A DNA stretch of 64,000 bases from SMBSF63 sp034003545 (GCA_964447155.1 CAYURM010000014.1:1-64000); one strand, 5' to 3'. Numbered from the stretch's first letter, positions 26,796-36,049 are shown. Notes: generated by a model from the letters alone, not told the origin. Made by a program: numbers and translations.

Positions 26796-27995
26796 TTGGC
26801 TTTTATAGAGATTCGTGATTTGTATAAGATTTTTGGACCCCACCCGTTGGATGTGGTCAAGGTGCTGGAAAAGGGCGGCAACAAAACTGACATTCTGCAA
26901 AAAACAAAACATACGGTTGCTTTGCAAAATGTTTCCCTAGAGATTGAAAAAGGGGAGACCTTTGTCATTATGGGCCTGTCTGGCAGTGGTAAATCCACTC
27001 TGGTGCGCTGTCTGAACCGTTTGATTGAGCCTACTTCAGGAAAGATCTGGGTAGACGGCAAGAATGTGCTGGCTTATGACGAGAAAGAGCTTCGAGAGTT
27101 TCGCCGCCACAAAATGAACATGGTTTTTCAGCGGTTTGGCTTGCTGCCGCACCGTACGGTGCTTGAAAATGTCAGCTTTGGGCTGGAAATTTGCGGCATG
27201 GACAGTGACAAGCGCCATGCAGAGGCCACGCGCTGGCTGGAGATTGTCGGCCTCAAGGGCTGGGAAGAAAGTTACCCCCATGAATTGAGCGGCGGCATGC
27301 AGCAGCGTGTGGGCCTGGCCCGGGCGTTGTGCAGTGACCCGGAGATCCTGCTGATGGATGAACCGTTCAGCGCCCTGGATCCGTTGATCCGCCGTCAAAT
27401 GCAGAATGAATTGATCGATCTGGCCGCCAGAATTAATAAAACGATTATTTTCATCACCCATGATCTGGATGAAGCCCTGCGGCTTGGGGATCGCATTGCG
27501 ATCTTAAAAGACGGTCTGCTGGTGCAGGTGGGCACGCCGGAGGATATCCTCCTGGATCCGGCCACGGATTATGTGGTTGATTTCACCCGGGATGTGAACC
27601 TGAGCCGTATCCTGACTGCTGAAGCAGCGATGGTGACCCCGTATGCGATCGTTTCAGACCGCAATGGCCCCCGCGCAGCGATGGAAGCCATGCGCAAGGA
27701 TAACCATTCCAGCGTATTTGTGGTCAACCGCCAAAACCAGCTGCAGGGTCTGGTGACCATTGAGCAGGCGCTGGAAGCCAGAAATCAGAATGTGAAGCTG
27801 CTCAGCGAAATTGAACTCCAGGAAGTCAATACGACTGATCCCGAAACCACACTTGAGGAGTTGTTTCCCATGCTGGCAGATATGAAGTGGCCGGTGGCGG
27901 TGGTAAACGAGAACAACGCTTTACTGGGAATCGTGCCGCGGGTTGCCATTCTGGAGGCGCTCTCAAGAGAGAGCATCGTTGAAGAAGTTGGATAA
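26796..27995 (+). CDS. opuAA: glycine betaine/proline ABC transporter, ATPase
   Basis: ATPase of 399 residues that drives import of glycine betaine, proline betaine or related osmolytes. It contains Walker A GLSGSGKST near 65, the signature LSGGMQQRVGLARA near 165, Walker B ILLMDEPFSALDP near 184-195 and an H-loop histidine in ITHDLDEA. A C-terminal pair of CBS motifs (about 285-395), typical of OpuA and ProV, probably senses ionic strength or c-di-AMP. The start is TTG at 26796 with TGGAGGTAG upstream. The binding protein and permease genes follow in that order, which differs from the commoner ATPase-permease-binding protein order. Confidence 0.93.
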   Translation: MAFIEIRDLYKIFGPHPLDVVKVLEKGGNKTDILQKTKHTVALQNVSLEIEKGETFVIMGLSGSGKSTLVRCLNRLIEPTSGKIWVDGKNVLAYDEKELREFRRHKMNMVFQRFGLLPHRTVLENVSFGLEICGMDSDKRHAEATRWLEIVGLKGWEESYPHELSGGMQQRVGLARALCSDPEILLMDEPFSALDPLIRRQMQNELIDLAARINKTIIFITHDLDEALRLGDRIAILKDGLLVQVGTPEDILLDPATDYVVDFTRDVNLSRILTAEAAMVTPYAIVSDRNGPRAAMEAMRKDNHSSVFVVNRQNQLQGLVTIEQALEARNQNVKLLSEIELQEVNTTDPETTLEELFPMLADMKWPVAVVNENNALLGIVPRVAILEALSRESIVEEVG

Positions 27996-28064
27996 ATTTC
28001 ATCCATTTTTACTATGCATACATATACGAAGATGCGGATGAAATCACATAGAGAAAGGAAGAAG

Positions 28065-29204
28065 ATGTTTTTAAAGAAGAAATCGATATTGTTTTTTAGT
28101 TTGATGATTATGGTGCTGCTGGTCAGTGCCTGCCAACCGGCTGTCACAGAGACCCCCGCTGCTGGAGAAACAGCAGATGTGGAACAGCCTGAAGAGGCAG
28201 AACAAGCCGCAGCAGAAGGTTCGAAGGAAACGATCATCTTTGCAGATACGCAGTGGCAATCGCTGTGGATCAATAATGAAATCGCTATGTTCATTACCGA
28301 ATATGGGTATGGCTACCCCACGGAAGTGGTTACGGTCACGACGCCGGTGATGCAGCAGTCGCTTGAAAATGACGAAGTACAGGTCATCATGGAAATCTGG
28401 TGGTCGAATATTGAAGAGTGGTGGAATTCCGAGCGCGAAGCCGGTACGATCGTTGAGTTGGGTGATATTTTTGAGAGTTCTGCCCAGGGCTTTTATGTGC
28501 CGCGCTATGTGATTGAAGGGGATGCCGAACGCGGGATTGAGCCGATGGCGCCCGATCTGAAATCCGTTTCGGATCTGCCCAGGTACAAGGATGTGTTTGC
28601 TGATCCTGAAGAGCCGAATAAGGGTGTTTTGGTCAGTTGTGTAACCGGATGGAATTGCGCCGAAGTGATCCGCATCAAAACCTACGCCTATGGCCTGGAC
28701 GAAACGTATAACCTCTCCGAGCCGGGTTCTTCTGGTGCGCTGGACGCCGGGATTGCCGGCCCTTACAAAAAGGGCGAAGCCGTTGTTTCCTATTATTGGG
28801 AACCGACCTGGCTGCTGGGTGTGTATGATATGGTCATGCTGGAAGAACCGGCTTATAACGATGACTGCTGGGCAAAGATTACCGAGATCAGCGAATCAGG
28901 CGTGATCGATGAAAGCCTGGCCGGGAATGTTCCCGCTGAAGCAGGCTGCGGCTTTGAGAATATTACCGTCCCCAAGGCCGTTTCGGCCGGGATGGCAGAA
29001 CGTAACCCTGAACTGGTTTCTTTCCTGGATGCCATGTTCATCGGTACGGATAATCTGAATAAAATTTCGGCCTATATGACCGAAAATGATGCAGAAGTTG
29101 AAGAAGCTGCGCTGTGGTATTTTGAGAATTACGAAGACCAGTGGCGCTCCTGGCTTCCTGAGGACGTGGCCGAGCAGGTATCTGCCGCTCTTGCCGCTCA
29201 ATAA
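28065..29204 (+). CDS. opuAC: glycine betaine/proline-binding lipoprotein
   Basis: Substrate-binding lipoprotein of 379 residues for the adjacent osmolyte importer. A signal peptide ends in the lipobox LVSAC (Cys23), followed by an acidic linker. The mature domain is of the OpuAC/ProX type, and its Trp-rich segment EIWWSNIEEWW is suited to the aromatic cage that holds a quaternary ammonium group. The ATG at 28065 with AAAGGAAG is chosen; the frame extends upstream to 28014 but would add residues in front of a perfect signal peptide. A hairpin follows the stop codon, which may favour excess binding protein over permease. Confidence 0.92.
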   Translation: MFLKKKSILFFSLMIMVLLVSACQPAVTETPAAGETADVEQPEEAEQAAAEGSKETIIFADTQWQSLWINNEIAMFITEYGYGYPTEVVTVTTPVMQQSLENDEVQVIMEIWWSNIEEWWNSEREAGTIVELGDIFESSAQGFYVPRYVIEGDAERGIEPMAPDLKSVSDLPRYKDVFADPEEPNKGVLVSCVTGWNCAEVIRIKTYAYGLDETYNLSEPGSSGALDAGIAGPYKKGEAVVSYYWEPTWLLGVYDMVMLEEPAYNDDCWAKITEISESGVIDESLAGNVPAEAGCGFENITVPKAVSAGMAERNPELVSFLDAMFIGTDNLNKISAYMTENDAEVEEAALWYFENYEDQWRSWLPEDVAEQVSAALAAQ

Positions 29205-29223
29205 ACGGTAGAAGGCAGATATG

Positions 29224-29256
29224 GGGCAGGGTATTCCGTTGCGGATGCCCTGCCTT
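29224..29256 (+). promoter_or_regulatory. intercistronic hairpin after binding-protein gene
   Basis: GGGCAGGG pairs with CCCTGCC across about 16 bases, followed by TTTCAC. This position, after a binding-protein gene inside a transporter operon, often holds a partial terminator or an mRNA-stabilising hairpin. Confidence 0.5.
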
Positions 29257-29306
29257 TCACGCTTTATTGGCAGTGTTGTTTTTATTTATTTTGAGAAGGT
29301 GGTTGT

Positions 29307-30176
29307 ATGGAATTTCCTGAATTATTTGTGATCCCCCTGGATAAGTGGATTGATGCCCTGGTGGATTGGTTGACCGTGGAAGGCGATTTTCTTTTTGACG
29401 CCATTGGCGGGTTTTTGCTCAAGCCTATGCTGGGCGTTGAAAAATTCTTGTTATGGTTACCCTGGTTTGTATTTGTTATTGTTGTTGCGCTGGTTGCGTG
29501 GCGATTAAGCAGCTGGAAATTAGCTGTCGGAGTGGTGATAGGCCTGGTTTTTATCGGTAGTCTGGGTTTGTGGGAAGATGCGATGAAGACGCTTTCCATT
29601 GTCTTTGCGGCAACCGGGCTGGCAATCCTGACCGGTGTGCCGATCGGGATTCTGATTGCGCAAAGCAAGCATTTGCGGAGCGTCGTGCGGCCGCTGCTGG
29701 ACTTGATGCAAACTATGCCCAGTTTTGTGTATCTTATCCCGGCGCTGATGTTTTTCGGTTTGGGGAAAGTGCCGGCACTTATTGCTGTTTATATTTACGC
29801 GGTTCCTCCCGCCATTCGTTTGACAGACCTGGGTATTCGCCAGGTGGATGCCAATATCATTGAAGCGGCGAGAGCGTTTGGGGCGACGAAATGGCAAATC
29901 CTTACAAATGTGCAGCTGCCCCTGGCGATGCCGACCCTGATGACGGGGATCAACCAGACGATCATGATGGCGCTTTCGATGGTTGTGGTGGCGTCGATGA
30001 TTGGTGCAGGCGGCCTGGGAACCGCTGTATTGAACGGCATTGCCCGCCTGGAAGTCGGGCGCGGGTTTAATGGCGGGATCAGCATTGTGATTTTAGCAAT
30101 TATTATTGATCGTTTAACCCAGAATCTTGTCCATAAGCAAAATGGGAATGGGCAGTCTGAAGAAGATGTACAGTAA
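29307..30176 (+). CDS. opuAB: glycine betaine/proline ABC transporter, permease
   Basis: Membrane subunit of 289 residues with about six to seven transmembrane segments. The first 60 residues form an amphipathic leader (FVIPLDKWIDALVDWLTVEGD) as in OpuAB and ProW. The EAA loop that docks on the ATPase is clear: EAARAFGATKWQILTNVQLP near 190-209. It completes the import system begun at 26796. The ATG at 29307 follows GAAGGTGG. Only 17 bases separate its stop from the rpsU start. Confidence 0.92.
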   Translation: MEFPELFVIPLDKWIDALVDWLTVEGDFLFDAIGGFLLKPMLGVEKFLLWLPWFVFVIVVALVAWRLSSWKLAVGVVIGLVFIGSLGLWEDAMKTLSIVFAATGLAILTGVPIGILIAQSKHLRSVVRPLLDLMQTMPSFVYLIPALMFFGLGKVPALIAVYIYAVPPAIRLTDLGIRQVDANIIEAARAFGATKWQILTNVQLPLAMPTLMTGINQTIMMALSMVVVASMIGAGGLGTAVLNGIARLEVGRGFNGGISIVILAIIIDRLTQNLVHKQNGNGQSEEDVQ

Positions 30177-30193
30177 AACAGAAAGGAGATACT

Positions 30194-30403
30194 TTGGCTA
30201 CTACAGTGAAATTACGTCCCAACGAATCGCAGCAGGACTTGCTGAAGCGGTTTCGCAAGAAAGTAACGCGCAGCGGCAGCCTGTCTGCTTTGCGGCGCAA
30301 ACGCTGGTTTGTATCGAAGACGGAACAACGGCGGGTTGATCGCAAGAAGGCTATTCGCCGGATGAAACAAAAACAACGTAAACAGCAGCAGAAACGGTAT
30401 TGA
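30194..30403 (+). CDS. rpsU: 30S ribosomal protein S21
   Basis: Ribosomal protein of 69 residues, basic throughout, with the S21 pattern VKLRPNESQQDLLKRFRKKV at the start and a Lys/Arg/Gln-rich tail. The TTG start at 30194 has a perfect AAAGGAGAT site. Placement right after a betaine permease is unusual, as rpsU more often stands near dnaG, gatB/yqeY or dnaJ. It may be cotranscribed with the transporter. A strong terminator follows. The tail is rich in adenine, but the reading frame is complete. Confidence 0.92.
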   Translation: MATTVKLRPNESQQDLLKRFRKKVTRSGSLSALRRKRWFVSKTEQRRVDRKKAIRRMKQKQRKQQQKRY

Positions 30404-30417
30404 TCAACGACAGTATT

Positions 30418-30449
30418 GCCCCCGTGATGTCCAACGGGGGCGTCTTGTT
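30418..30449 (+). terminator. terminator after rpsU
   Basis: GCCCCCGT, eight bases, ACGGGGGC: a perfect 8-bp GC-rich stem followed by GTCTTGTT. It closes the transporter-rpsU unit. Confidence 0.8.
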
Positions 30450-30512
30450 GGGTTTGTTACCAGGCAGTCATTCGGCAGGTTCAACCGTGTGGAAGTGAAT
30501 CACCCTTTGCCT

Positions 30513-31034
30513 TTATCTGTCTGATGGCAAGGGAGGCAGCAGGCTGCCTTCCAGATCGTGGTCAATCTCCCAGGGATAGATGATGTAGGCATCGGTGATG
30601 GCGGCGAAATAATCCGGGCGTACATTGCCGAACAGGTTGCGGTAGGGATTGAAGTGCAGCACGCAGGTGGAGGGTGTGCCGCCGGCGCTGACCGCGCGGT
30701 TTTTGACGGCGGTGATCGTACGGCCTGATCCCCATACATCATCTACGATCAGGATGCGTTGTTTTTTGAGCAGGGTATCATTTGGGAACTGGATGAATTT
30801 TGGCAGGGCATACAGGCGGGCGTGGGGGCGTTTGCGTTCCATTTCCAGTTCGGCGGGGAAGTCCACCGCCGCGGTGAGGATGTTGACCACGTCCAGGGCT
30901 TCGGCCAGCAGGCCGCCCGGCACAACGCCGCCGCGGGTGATGATCATCATCGCGTCAAATTCGGTTTCAAACTGGGGAATGAGGTGATCGATGAGCTGGT
31001 CGATATCGTTCCAGGTAAGTGCTTCGCGCCGCAT
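30513..31034 (-). CDS. phosphoribosyltransferase
   Basis: Type I phosphoribosyltransferase of 173 residues. The PRPP-binding loop is ILIVDDVWGSGRT (about 98-110), and an N-terminal MMIITRGGVVPGG contributes to the pyrophosphate site. The sequence resembles hypoxanthine or xanthine-guanine phosphoribosyltransferases of purine salvage, but the base cannot be assigned. The ATG at 31034 has AGAAGGA upstream. An ATG at 31067 is in frame but lies beside the -10 element (31070-31078), so it would fall at or before the transcription start. Confidence 0.83.
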   Translation of the reverse strand: MRREALTWNDIDQLIDHLIPQFETEFDAMMIITRGGVVPGGLLAEALDVVNILTAAVDFPAELEMERKRPHARLYALPKFIQFPNDTLLKKQRILIVDDVWGSGRTITAVKNRAVSAGGTPSTCVLHFNPYRNLFGNVRPDYFAAITDAYIIYPWEIDHDLEGSLLPPLPSDR

Positions 31035-31069
31035 GGATGGTGTCCTTCTGGTTAGGATTTGATGCATGT

Positions 31070-31078
31070 ATTATAGCA
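31070..31078 (-). promoter_or_regulatory. extended -10 promoter of the phosphoribosyltransferase gene
   Basis: On the minus strand this reads TGCTATAAT, identical to the extended -10 at 97-105. Transcription would start near 31063, which supports translation from 31034 rather than 31067. Confidence 0.6.
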
Positions 31079-31223
31079 GGTCTTTGGCTGTGGAGAAGGG
31101 GGCAGGGAGTATGACACCAACACAGTTATCGATCCAAGGGTACAATGGGAGTAACCAGGTGTGCATGATGAATGGGCGGGGCCTTTCTCGCAGATTAAAT
31201 ACCCCAAAAGGAAGTTGAACCAA

Positions 31224-31808
31224 ATGACACAAAAATTTGATAAAAAGATTTTTACAGCAAAAATATTTATAAAGGATACCGGATTCCTGATTTCCAAAAC
31301 ACCCCAAATTATTAATGCAACCCGAAATGAGAAAATCAGTAAAGCGTTCATTGAAAAAATTATGGCCGTGGTAACTGCTGTCAATGGATGTACCTATTGC
31401 ACTTGGTACCATGCAAAACAAGCAGTGGAAAGTGGGATAAGTGCTGACGAAGTAAAGAATATGCTTAATCTTCAATTTCAAGCAGATGCATCAGACTTTG
31501 AGTTAACGGCTTTGTTATATGCACAGCATTATGCAGAAACCAACAGAAATCCAGATGAAGAAATGACTGCCAAGTTATTTGACTATTACGGGGATGAAAC
31601 TGCAAACCACATTATCATTTTTATTCGAATGATATTCTTCGGTAATTTGCTAGGGAATACATGGGATGCAGTTCTAAGCAGATTAAAGGGAAATCCAGCC
31701 GAAAACAGCAGTGTTATCTTTGAATTCTTTTTCTTTTTGCTTACCTTTATTGTGATGATACCTGCAATGTTTTTATCAAAAGAACATCGGAGCAAAGATT
31801 CTGATTGA
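31224..31808 (+). CDS. AhpD-like carboxymuconolactone decarboxylase family protein
   Basis: Protein of 194 residues with the alkylhydroperoxidase D / CMD fold. The redox motif is NGCTYCTWYH near 48-57 (CxxC followed by His), which in AhpD relatives reduces peroxides or peroxiredoxins. Residues about 165-185 are a strongly hydrophobic segment (FFFFLLTFIVMIPAMF), so the enzyme is probably anchored to the membrane; this is not usual for the family. The ATG at 31224 follows AGGAAG. Its DNA is much richer in A and T than the flanks (AAA, TTT and ATA codons), which suggests recent acquisition. Confidence 0.8.
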   Translation: MTQKFDKKIFTAKIFIKDTGFLISKTPQIINATRNEKISKAFIEKIMAVVTAVNGCTYCTWYHAKQAVESGISADEVKNMLNLQFQADASDFELTALLYAQHYAETNRNPDEEMTAKLFDYYGDETANHIIIFIRMIFFGNLLGNTWDAVLSRLKGNPAENSSVIFEFFFFLLTFIVMIPAMFLSKEHRSKDSD

Positions 31809-31928
31809 GATTATGCGGCGCGGGGGCCAAATTCAGCGTTAACGCGGGCGCCGCCAGGGAAGTTGATTTTCATTTCCATTTTTTTATCCTTGTGTACCAA
31901 TAATTGCAGGTTGTTATCTTCACTTTTA

Positions 31929-32075
31929 CACTTCGGCAGGCTCAGTGTGCGGCAAGCTTACCCTTCGGCAGGCTCACACTTCGGCAGGCTCAGTGTGCGG
32001 CAAGCTCACACTTCGGCAAGCTCACACTTCGGCAAGCTCACACTTCGACAGGCTCACACTTCGGCAAGCTCAGTG
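31929..32075. repeat. tandem array of CTTCGGCAAGCTCACA-like units
   Basis: About nine contiguous units of 15-17 bases, each a variant of CACTTCGGCAGGCTCA or GTGCGGCAAGCTCA. They are degenerate relatives of the dispersed CTTCGACAAGCTCAGG element. No unique spacers separate them, so this is not a CRISPR array. The surrounding gap (31809-32281) has no other gene. Confidence 0.8.
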
Positions 32076-32281
32076 GGGGGCTTGATTTCATTTTACACTC
32101 CTATAGATTTTGAACCAGGGAAAAACTTACATCACAGGGCACGCTTTCTTTGCGTCATATTACCGTCTGCTTTTTGTCATAGCAGCGGGATACGCATGTA
32201 ACACAGGCAGGTAAGATTTGTCTGCTGAAAGAGGATATTTGCCACTACTCGGCATCATGGGCTGTGGTTAATATTATAGAT

Positions 32282-32797
32282 ATGGTTGATAAAAATTACT
32301 GTGCCCTGCCCATTTTTAAAGATTTGAGCGCCGCACAACTGGATGCACTGGACGCGATTTTTGAATGTAAATCGTATGCGCCGGAGGAGATGGTCTTTGC
32401 TCAAGATCAATCTGCGGGGCATTTGTATTTCCTGCTGGAAGGGGAAATTCTGATCCATTACAAGCCTTACGATGGGCCGCCGTTGATCGTGGCGCGCATC
32501 ATGCCGGGGGGGGTGTTTGGCTGGTCCACTGCTTTGGGCCACAGCAGTCATACTTCAGCTGCGCAGGCAGCGCAGCTGTGCAAGGTGGTGCGGCTTAGCC
32601 GGGATACGATGACAGGGTTGAGCCTGCGTTCTCCAGAGGCCGGGGCGGTGCTGCTTGAAAAGCTGGCCGGGGCTGTCGTGCGCCAAACGATCAAAACCGG
32701 GCACCAGTACCCCAATTTTGATCAACAGATGCAGGAGCATGTGGTGTTGTCATTGCAGAAGTTGTTTGAGGCCAGGCAGAAATTGTCAACGCGGTAA
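32282..32797 (+). CDS. cyclic-nucleotide-binding-domain protein without DNA-binding domain
   Basis: Protein of 171 residues with a CRP/FNR-type cNMP-binding domain (about 8-125): LPIFKDLSAAQLDAL at the start, then beta strands around HLYFLLEGEILIHY and a glycine turn GGVFGWST. There is no helix-turn-helix; the C-terminus is a helix of about 40 residues. The ligand is unknown, and the phosphate-cassette Arg is not evident. It could be a ligand sensor that acts through protein contacts. The start is uncertain: ATG at 32282 or GTG at 32264. TATTAT ends five bases before the ATG, which could mean a leaderless transcript. Confidence 0.75.
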   Translation: MVDKNYCALPIFKDLSAAQLDALDAIFECKSYAPEEMVFAQDQSAGHLYFLLEGEILIHYKPYDGPPLIVARIMPGGVFGWSTALGHSSHTSAAQAAQLCKVVRLSRDTMTGLSLRSPEAGAVLLEKLAGAVVRQTIKTGHQYPNFDQQMQEHVVLSLQKLFEARQKLSTR

Positions 32798-32850
32798 AGG
32801 GGAGTAAACAAAACACTGTGTCAAGTGGAACTTGCATGAAAAATATCTTC

Positions 32851-32886
32851 AATGCCCGGATTTTGCGATCCGGGCATTTCGTTTCG
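32851..32886 (+). terminator. terminator after the cNMP-domain gene
   Basis: AATGCCCGGAT pairs with ATCCGGGCATT across a six-base loop, followed by TCGTTTCGT. The stem is 11 bp and nearly perfect. The T-run is interrupted, so strength is uncertain. The remainder of 32798-33046 shows nothing more. Confidence 0.7.
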
Positions 32887-33046
32887 TGTATACTATAAGG
32901 AACAGTCTTTGCTGACATTCTTCCCCATAGTTTTTGATCTATCAAAATCAATTCTCACGGTATAGCCTCTCTCGATTGGCTCCAGGCATAGAACGTTCAC
33001 ACTGCATTTTGCAGGTTTAGTTGGCTCATATTGTGGAGAATACACC

Positions 33047-36000
33047 ATGAAAAAGAAATCCCCGACCATTCCTGATCAGAACGAAACAGATATTCCCTCC
33101 CAGGAAATTGACATACCCGAAGCCATGCCTGCTCCGCAAGATGTGGCTGCACCTGATGTTGCGCAACCGCATTTCCCTATTATTGGTATTGGCGCTTCTG
33201 CTGGCGGGTTGGAAGCGCTGGAACTGTTTTTAAAGAACGTGCCATCTGACAGCGGGATGGCGTTTGTGATTGTGCAGCATCTGGATCCAACCCACAAGGG
33301 GATGATGGCAGAACTGCTGCAACGCGCTACGAAGATGCCGGTGATGCAGGTCACCGACCGCTTGAAGGTTGAACCGGACAGCGTCTATATCATTCCCCCG
33401 AATAAGGATATGTCCATGCTGCACGGCGTGCTGCATTTGCTGCCGCCGGTGGCGCCGCGCGGCCTGCGCCTGCCCATCGACTTTTTCTTCCGCAGTCTGG
33501 CGGACGATTTGCGGGAGCACAGCGTGGGGGTGATCCTTTCGGGGATGGGTTCTGACGGCACGTTGGGGCTGCGCGCACTCAAGGAAAAAGCCGGGGCAGT
33601 CTTTGTTCAGGAGCCTGACACGGCCAAATTTAACGGTATGCCGCAGAGTGTCATTGAAGCCGGTCTGGCAGATGTGGTAGCCCCGGTGGAAGAATTGCCC
33701 GCCAGGATCAGCGCTTATGTTCAGCGTGTCCCCGTCCATTCAGGAGATGACGTTCCTATTCCTGTCAAGACTCAGAGCACACTGGAAAAGATCTTTATTG
33801 TATTACGCTCACAGACCGGTCATGATTTTTCCCAGTATAAACGCAGCACGATCTACCGCCGCGTGGAACGCAGGATGGGCCTGCATCAGATTGACAAGAT
33901 CGGGAGTTATTTGCAATTTTTGCAGAAAAATCCTCAGGAAACCGAGCTGCTTTTCAAGGAACTATTAATCGGGGTGACCAGTTTCTTCCGTGACCCGGAA
34001 GCCTGGGCTCAGCTGCAAAAGGAGGTGTTCCCCACCCTGTTTAAAGCACACCCGGCTGGCGGTATACTTCGCGCCTGGATGCCAGGATGTTCCACTGGCG
34101 AAGAAGCCTATTCGCTGGCAATACTCTTCCGGGAGACCCTTGAAAAAGTGAACCCGGCGGGGAATTATTCCTTGCAGATCTTTGCAACGGATCTGGACCA
34201 CGATGCGATTGAAAAAGCCCGGCAGGGTGTCTTTCCGGCAAATATTGCCGCGGACGTTACGCCGGAACGATTGCGCCGCTTCTTTATTCAGGAGGAGTAC
34301 GGATTTCGCGTGGGAAACGAGATCCGCGAGATGGTGGTATTTGCCCAGCAGAACCTGGTGATGGATCCGCCATTTACGAGGCTTGACCTGCTGGTATGCC
34401 GCAATCTGCTCATTTATTTGAATCCGGAAGTGCAAAAGAAACTCTTGCCGCTTTTTTACTATTGTCTTAATCCCGGCGGTGCGCTCTTTTTGGGCAGCGC
34501 CGAGACGATTGGCACGTTTACCCATTTATTTGTTCCGCTTAAAGGGAAAATGAGGCTGTATTGGCGGCGGGAATCGAATCTAAATATGGATCAGGTTGAA
34601 TTTCCCCCTTCCTTTTCTGCTATTTCTGCCCGGCCATCCGAGGATAAGCTCACGAAAGACAAAGTGGCACGCCTCGCCCCCAGTATCCAAATGCTTACGG
34701 ATCGGATGCTTTTGCAAAATTATGCCCCGGCGGCAGTGTTGGTTAATCGCGATGGCGATATCCTGTATGTCAATGGGCGAACCGGAAAATACCTCGAACT
34801 GGCAGCCGGCAAGGTCAACTGGAATATCTTCGCCATGGCGCGCGAAGGGCTGCGTTACGAACTGAGCAGCGGTTTTCAGAAGGCGCTGCGTGAAAAAAAG
34901 ACTGTCACCATCGAGAATTTGGTAATTGGCACCAACGGTGGCACCCAGACGATTGATTTGATCCTCCAGCCACAGCTTGAAACCAATGCACTTCAGGGAA
35001 CAGTCCTGGTTGTTTTTGATGACGTATCTGCTCTACCTGCCGCTAAACCGACAGGTAAAGGAAAACGCTCTTCGGGTGATGCTGTCTATCAGGACCAGTT
35101 GGAGAAGGAACTCCAGCGCGCCCGGGAGGAAGTCCAAACGATTCGGGAAGAGATGCAAACCTCACAGGAAGAGCTGAAATCGACCAATGAAGAACTCCAA
35201 TCGACCAATGAGGAATTGCAGAGCACGAATGAGGAGCTGACCACCTCCAAGGAAGAAATGCAATCCATGAATGAAGAGCTGCAGACGGTGAACAACGAGC
35301 TGCAATCCAAGGTGGAGGATCTTTCGCATATTAACAACGACATGAAGAACCTGTTCAACAGTACCGAAATCGCCACCCTCTTTTTGGATGAAGACCTGTG
35401 TGTGCGCCGTTTCACCAGCCAGGTCACCAAGATCATTAAACTTATTCCTGGTGATGCCGGGCGTTTGCTCACAGATATTGTTTCAGATTTGGATTACCCC
35501 GAGATTGAAACCGATGTGCGCGAGGTGCTGCGAACTCTGGTGTTCGTTGAGAAACAGATTGCCACGCGGGATGGACGCTGGTTTACGGTACGTATTATGC
35601 CGTACCGTACGCTGGATAACCGCATTGACGGGGTGGTGATCACTTTTATCAATATCACGATTGCCAAAAAGCTGGAGGCGGAGTTGCGCGAGAATGAGCG
35701 TGAAATGAAAGCGCTGTTCGAACACATGACCAACGCTTTTGCCTTGTTTGAATCGGTGATTGACCCAGATGGCAGCTTTTTGGATTGCCGGTTCGTTTTT
35801 GTGAATGCTGCCTTTGAACGGACCGCCGGGATGAAAAATGAAAGCGTTCAGGGCAAGCTGGTGAGTGAGACCTGGGATGTCTGCGGGGAAAACTGGATCA
35901 AGATCAGCCGCCAGGTGGCAGAAACCGGAAAGCCGGCGCGGTTCACGATCAATAACCTGCCAGATGGGAAGCCTTACAACTGCAATATGTATCGTCCGGG

Positions 36001-36049
36001 TGAAAGCCAGTCCAGGGTCTGTATGATTTTGAATGAAATTCGCGATTGA
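33047..36049 (+). CDS. CheB-CheR-PAS fusion protein
   Basis: Signalling protein of 1000 residues. Residues about 43-225 are a CheB methylesterase with its triad visible: Ser51 in GASAGGLEAL, His78 in QHLDPTH and Asp170 in GMGSDG. Residues about 265-510 are a CheR methyltransferase (SAM site GCSTGEEAY, then LVCRNLLIYL). A coiled coil near 680-765 contains heptad repeats of STNEELQ, followed by two PAS-like domains (about 770-880 and 885-1000). No receiver domain precedes CheB, and the kinase that usually ends this family is absent. Chemoreceptor genes are not in the window. The next gene starts 39 bases later with its own ribosome site. Confidence 0.9.
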   Translation: MKKKSPTIPDQNETDIPSQEIDIPEAMPAPQDVAAPDVAQPHFPIIGIGASAGGLEALELFLKNVPSDSGMAFVIVQHLDPTHKGMMAELLQRATKMPVMQVTDRLKVEPDSVYIIPPNKDMSMLHGVLHLLPPVAPRGLRLPIDFFFRSLADDLREHSVGVILSGMGSDGTLGLRALKEKAGAVFVQEPDTAKFNGMPQSVIEAGLADVVAPVEELPARISAYVQRVPVHSGDDVPIPVKTQSTLEKIFIVLRSQTGHDFSQYKRSTIYRRVERRMGLHQIDKIGSYLQFLQKNPQETELLFKELLIGVTSFFRDPEAWAQLQKEVFPTLFKAHPAGGILRAWMPGCSTGEEAYSLAILFRETLEKVNPAGNYSLQIFATDLDHDAIEKARQGVFPANIAADVTPERLRRFFIQEEYGFRVGNEIREMVVFAQQNLVMDPPFTRLDLLVCRNLLIYLNPEVQKKLLPLFYYCLNPGGALFLGSAETIGTFTHLFVPLKGKMRLYWRRESNLNMDQVEFPPSFSAISARPSEDKLTKDKVARLAPSIQMLTDRMLLQNYAPAAVLVNRDGDILYVNGRTGKYLELAAGKVNWNIFAMAREGLRYELSSGFQKALREKKTVTIENLVIGTNGGTQTIDLILQPQLETNALQGTVLVVFDDVSALPAAKPTGKGKRSSGDAVYQDQLEKELQRAREEVQTIREEMQTSQEELKSTNEELQSTNEELQSTNEELTTSKEEMQSMNEELQTVNNELQSKVEDLSHINNDMKNLFNSTEIATLFLDEDLCVRRFTSQVTKIIKLIPGDAGRLLTDIVSDLDYPEIETDVREVLRTLVFVEKQIATRDGRWFTVRIMPYRTLDNRIDGVVITFINITIAKKLEAELRENEREMKALFEHMTNAFALFESVIDPDGSFLDCRFVFVNAAFERTAGMKNESVQGKLVSETWDVCGENWIKISRQVAETGKPARFTINNLPDGKPYNCNMYRPGESQSRVCMILNEIRD

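Noticed and set aside
31035..31067. Longer N-terminus for the phosphoribosyltransferase
   Set aside because: The ATG at 31067 would lie at or before the predicted transcription start, while the ATG at 31034 has AGAAGGA.
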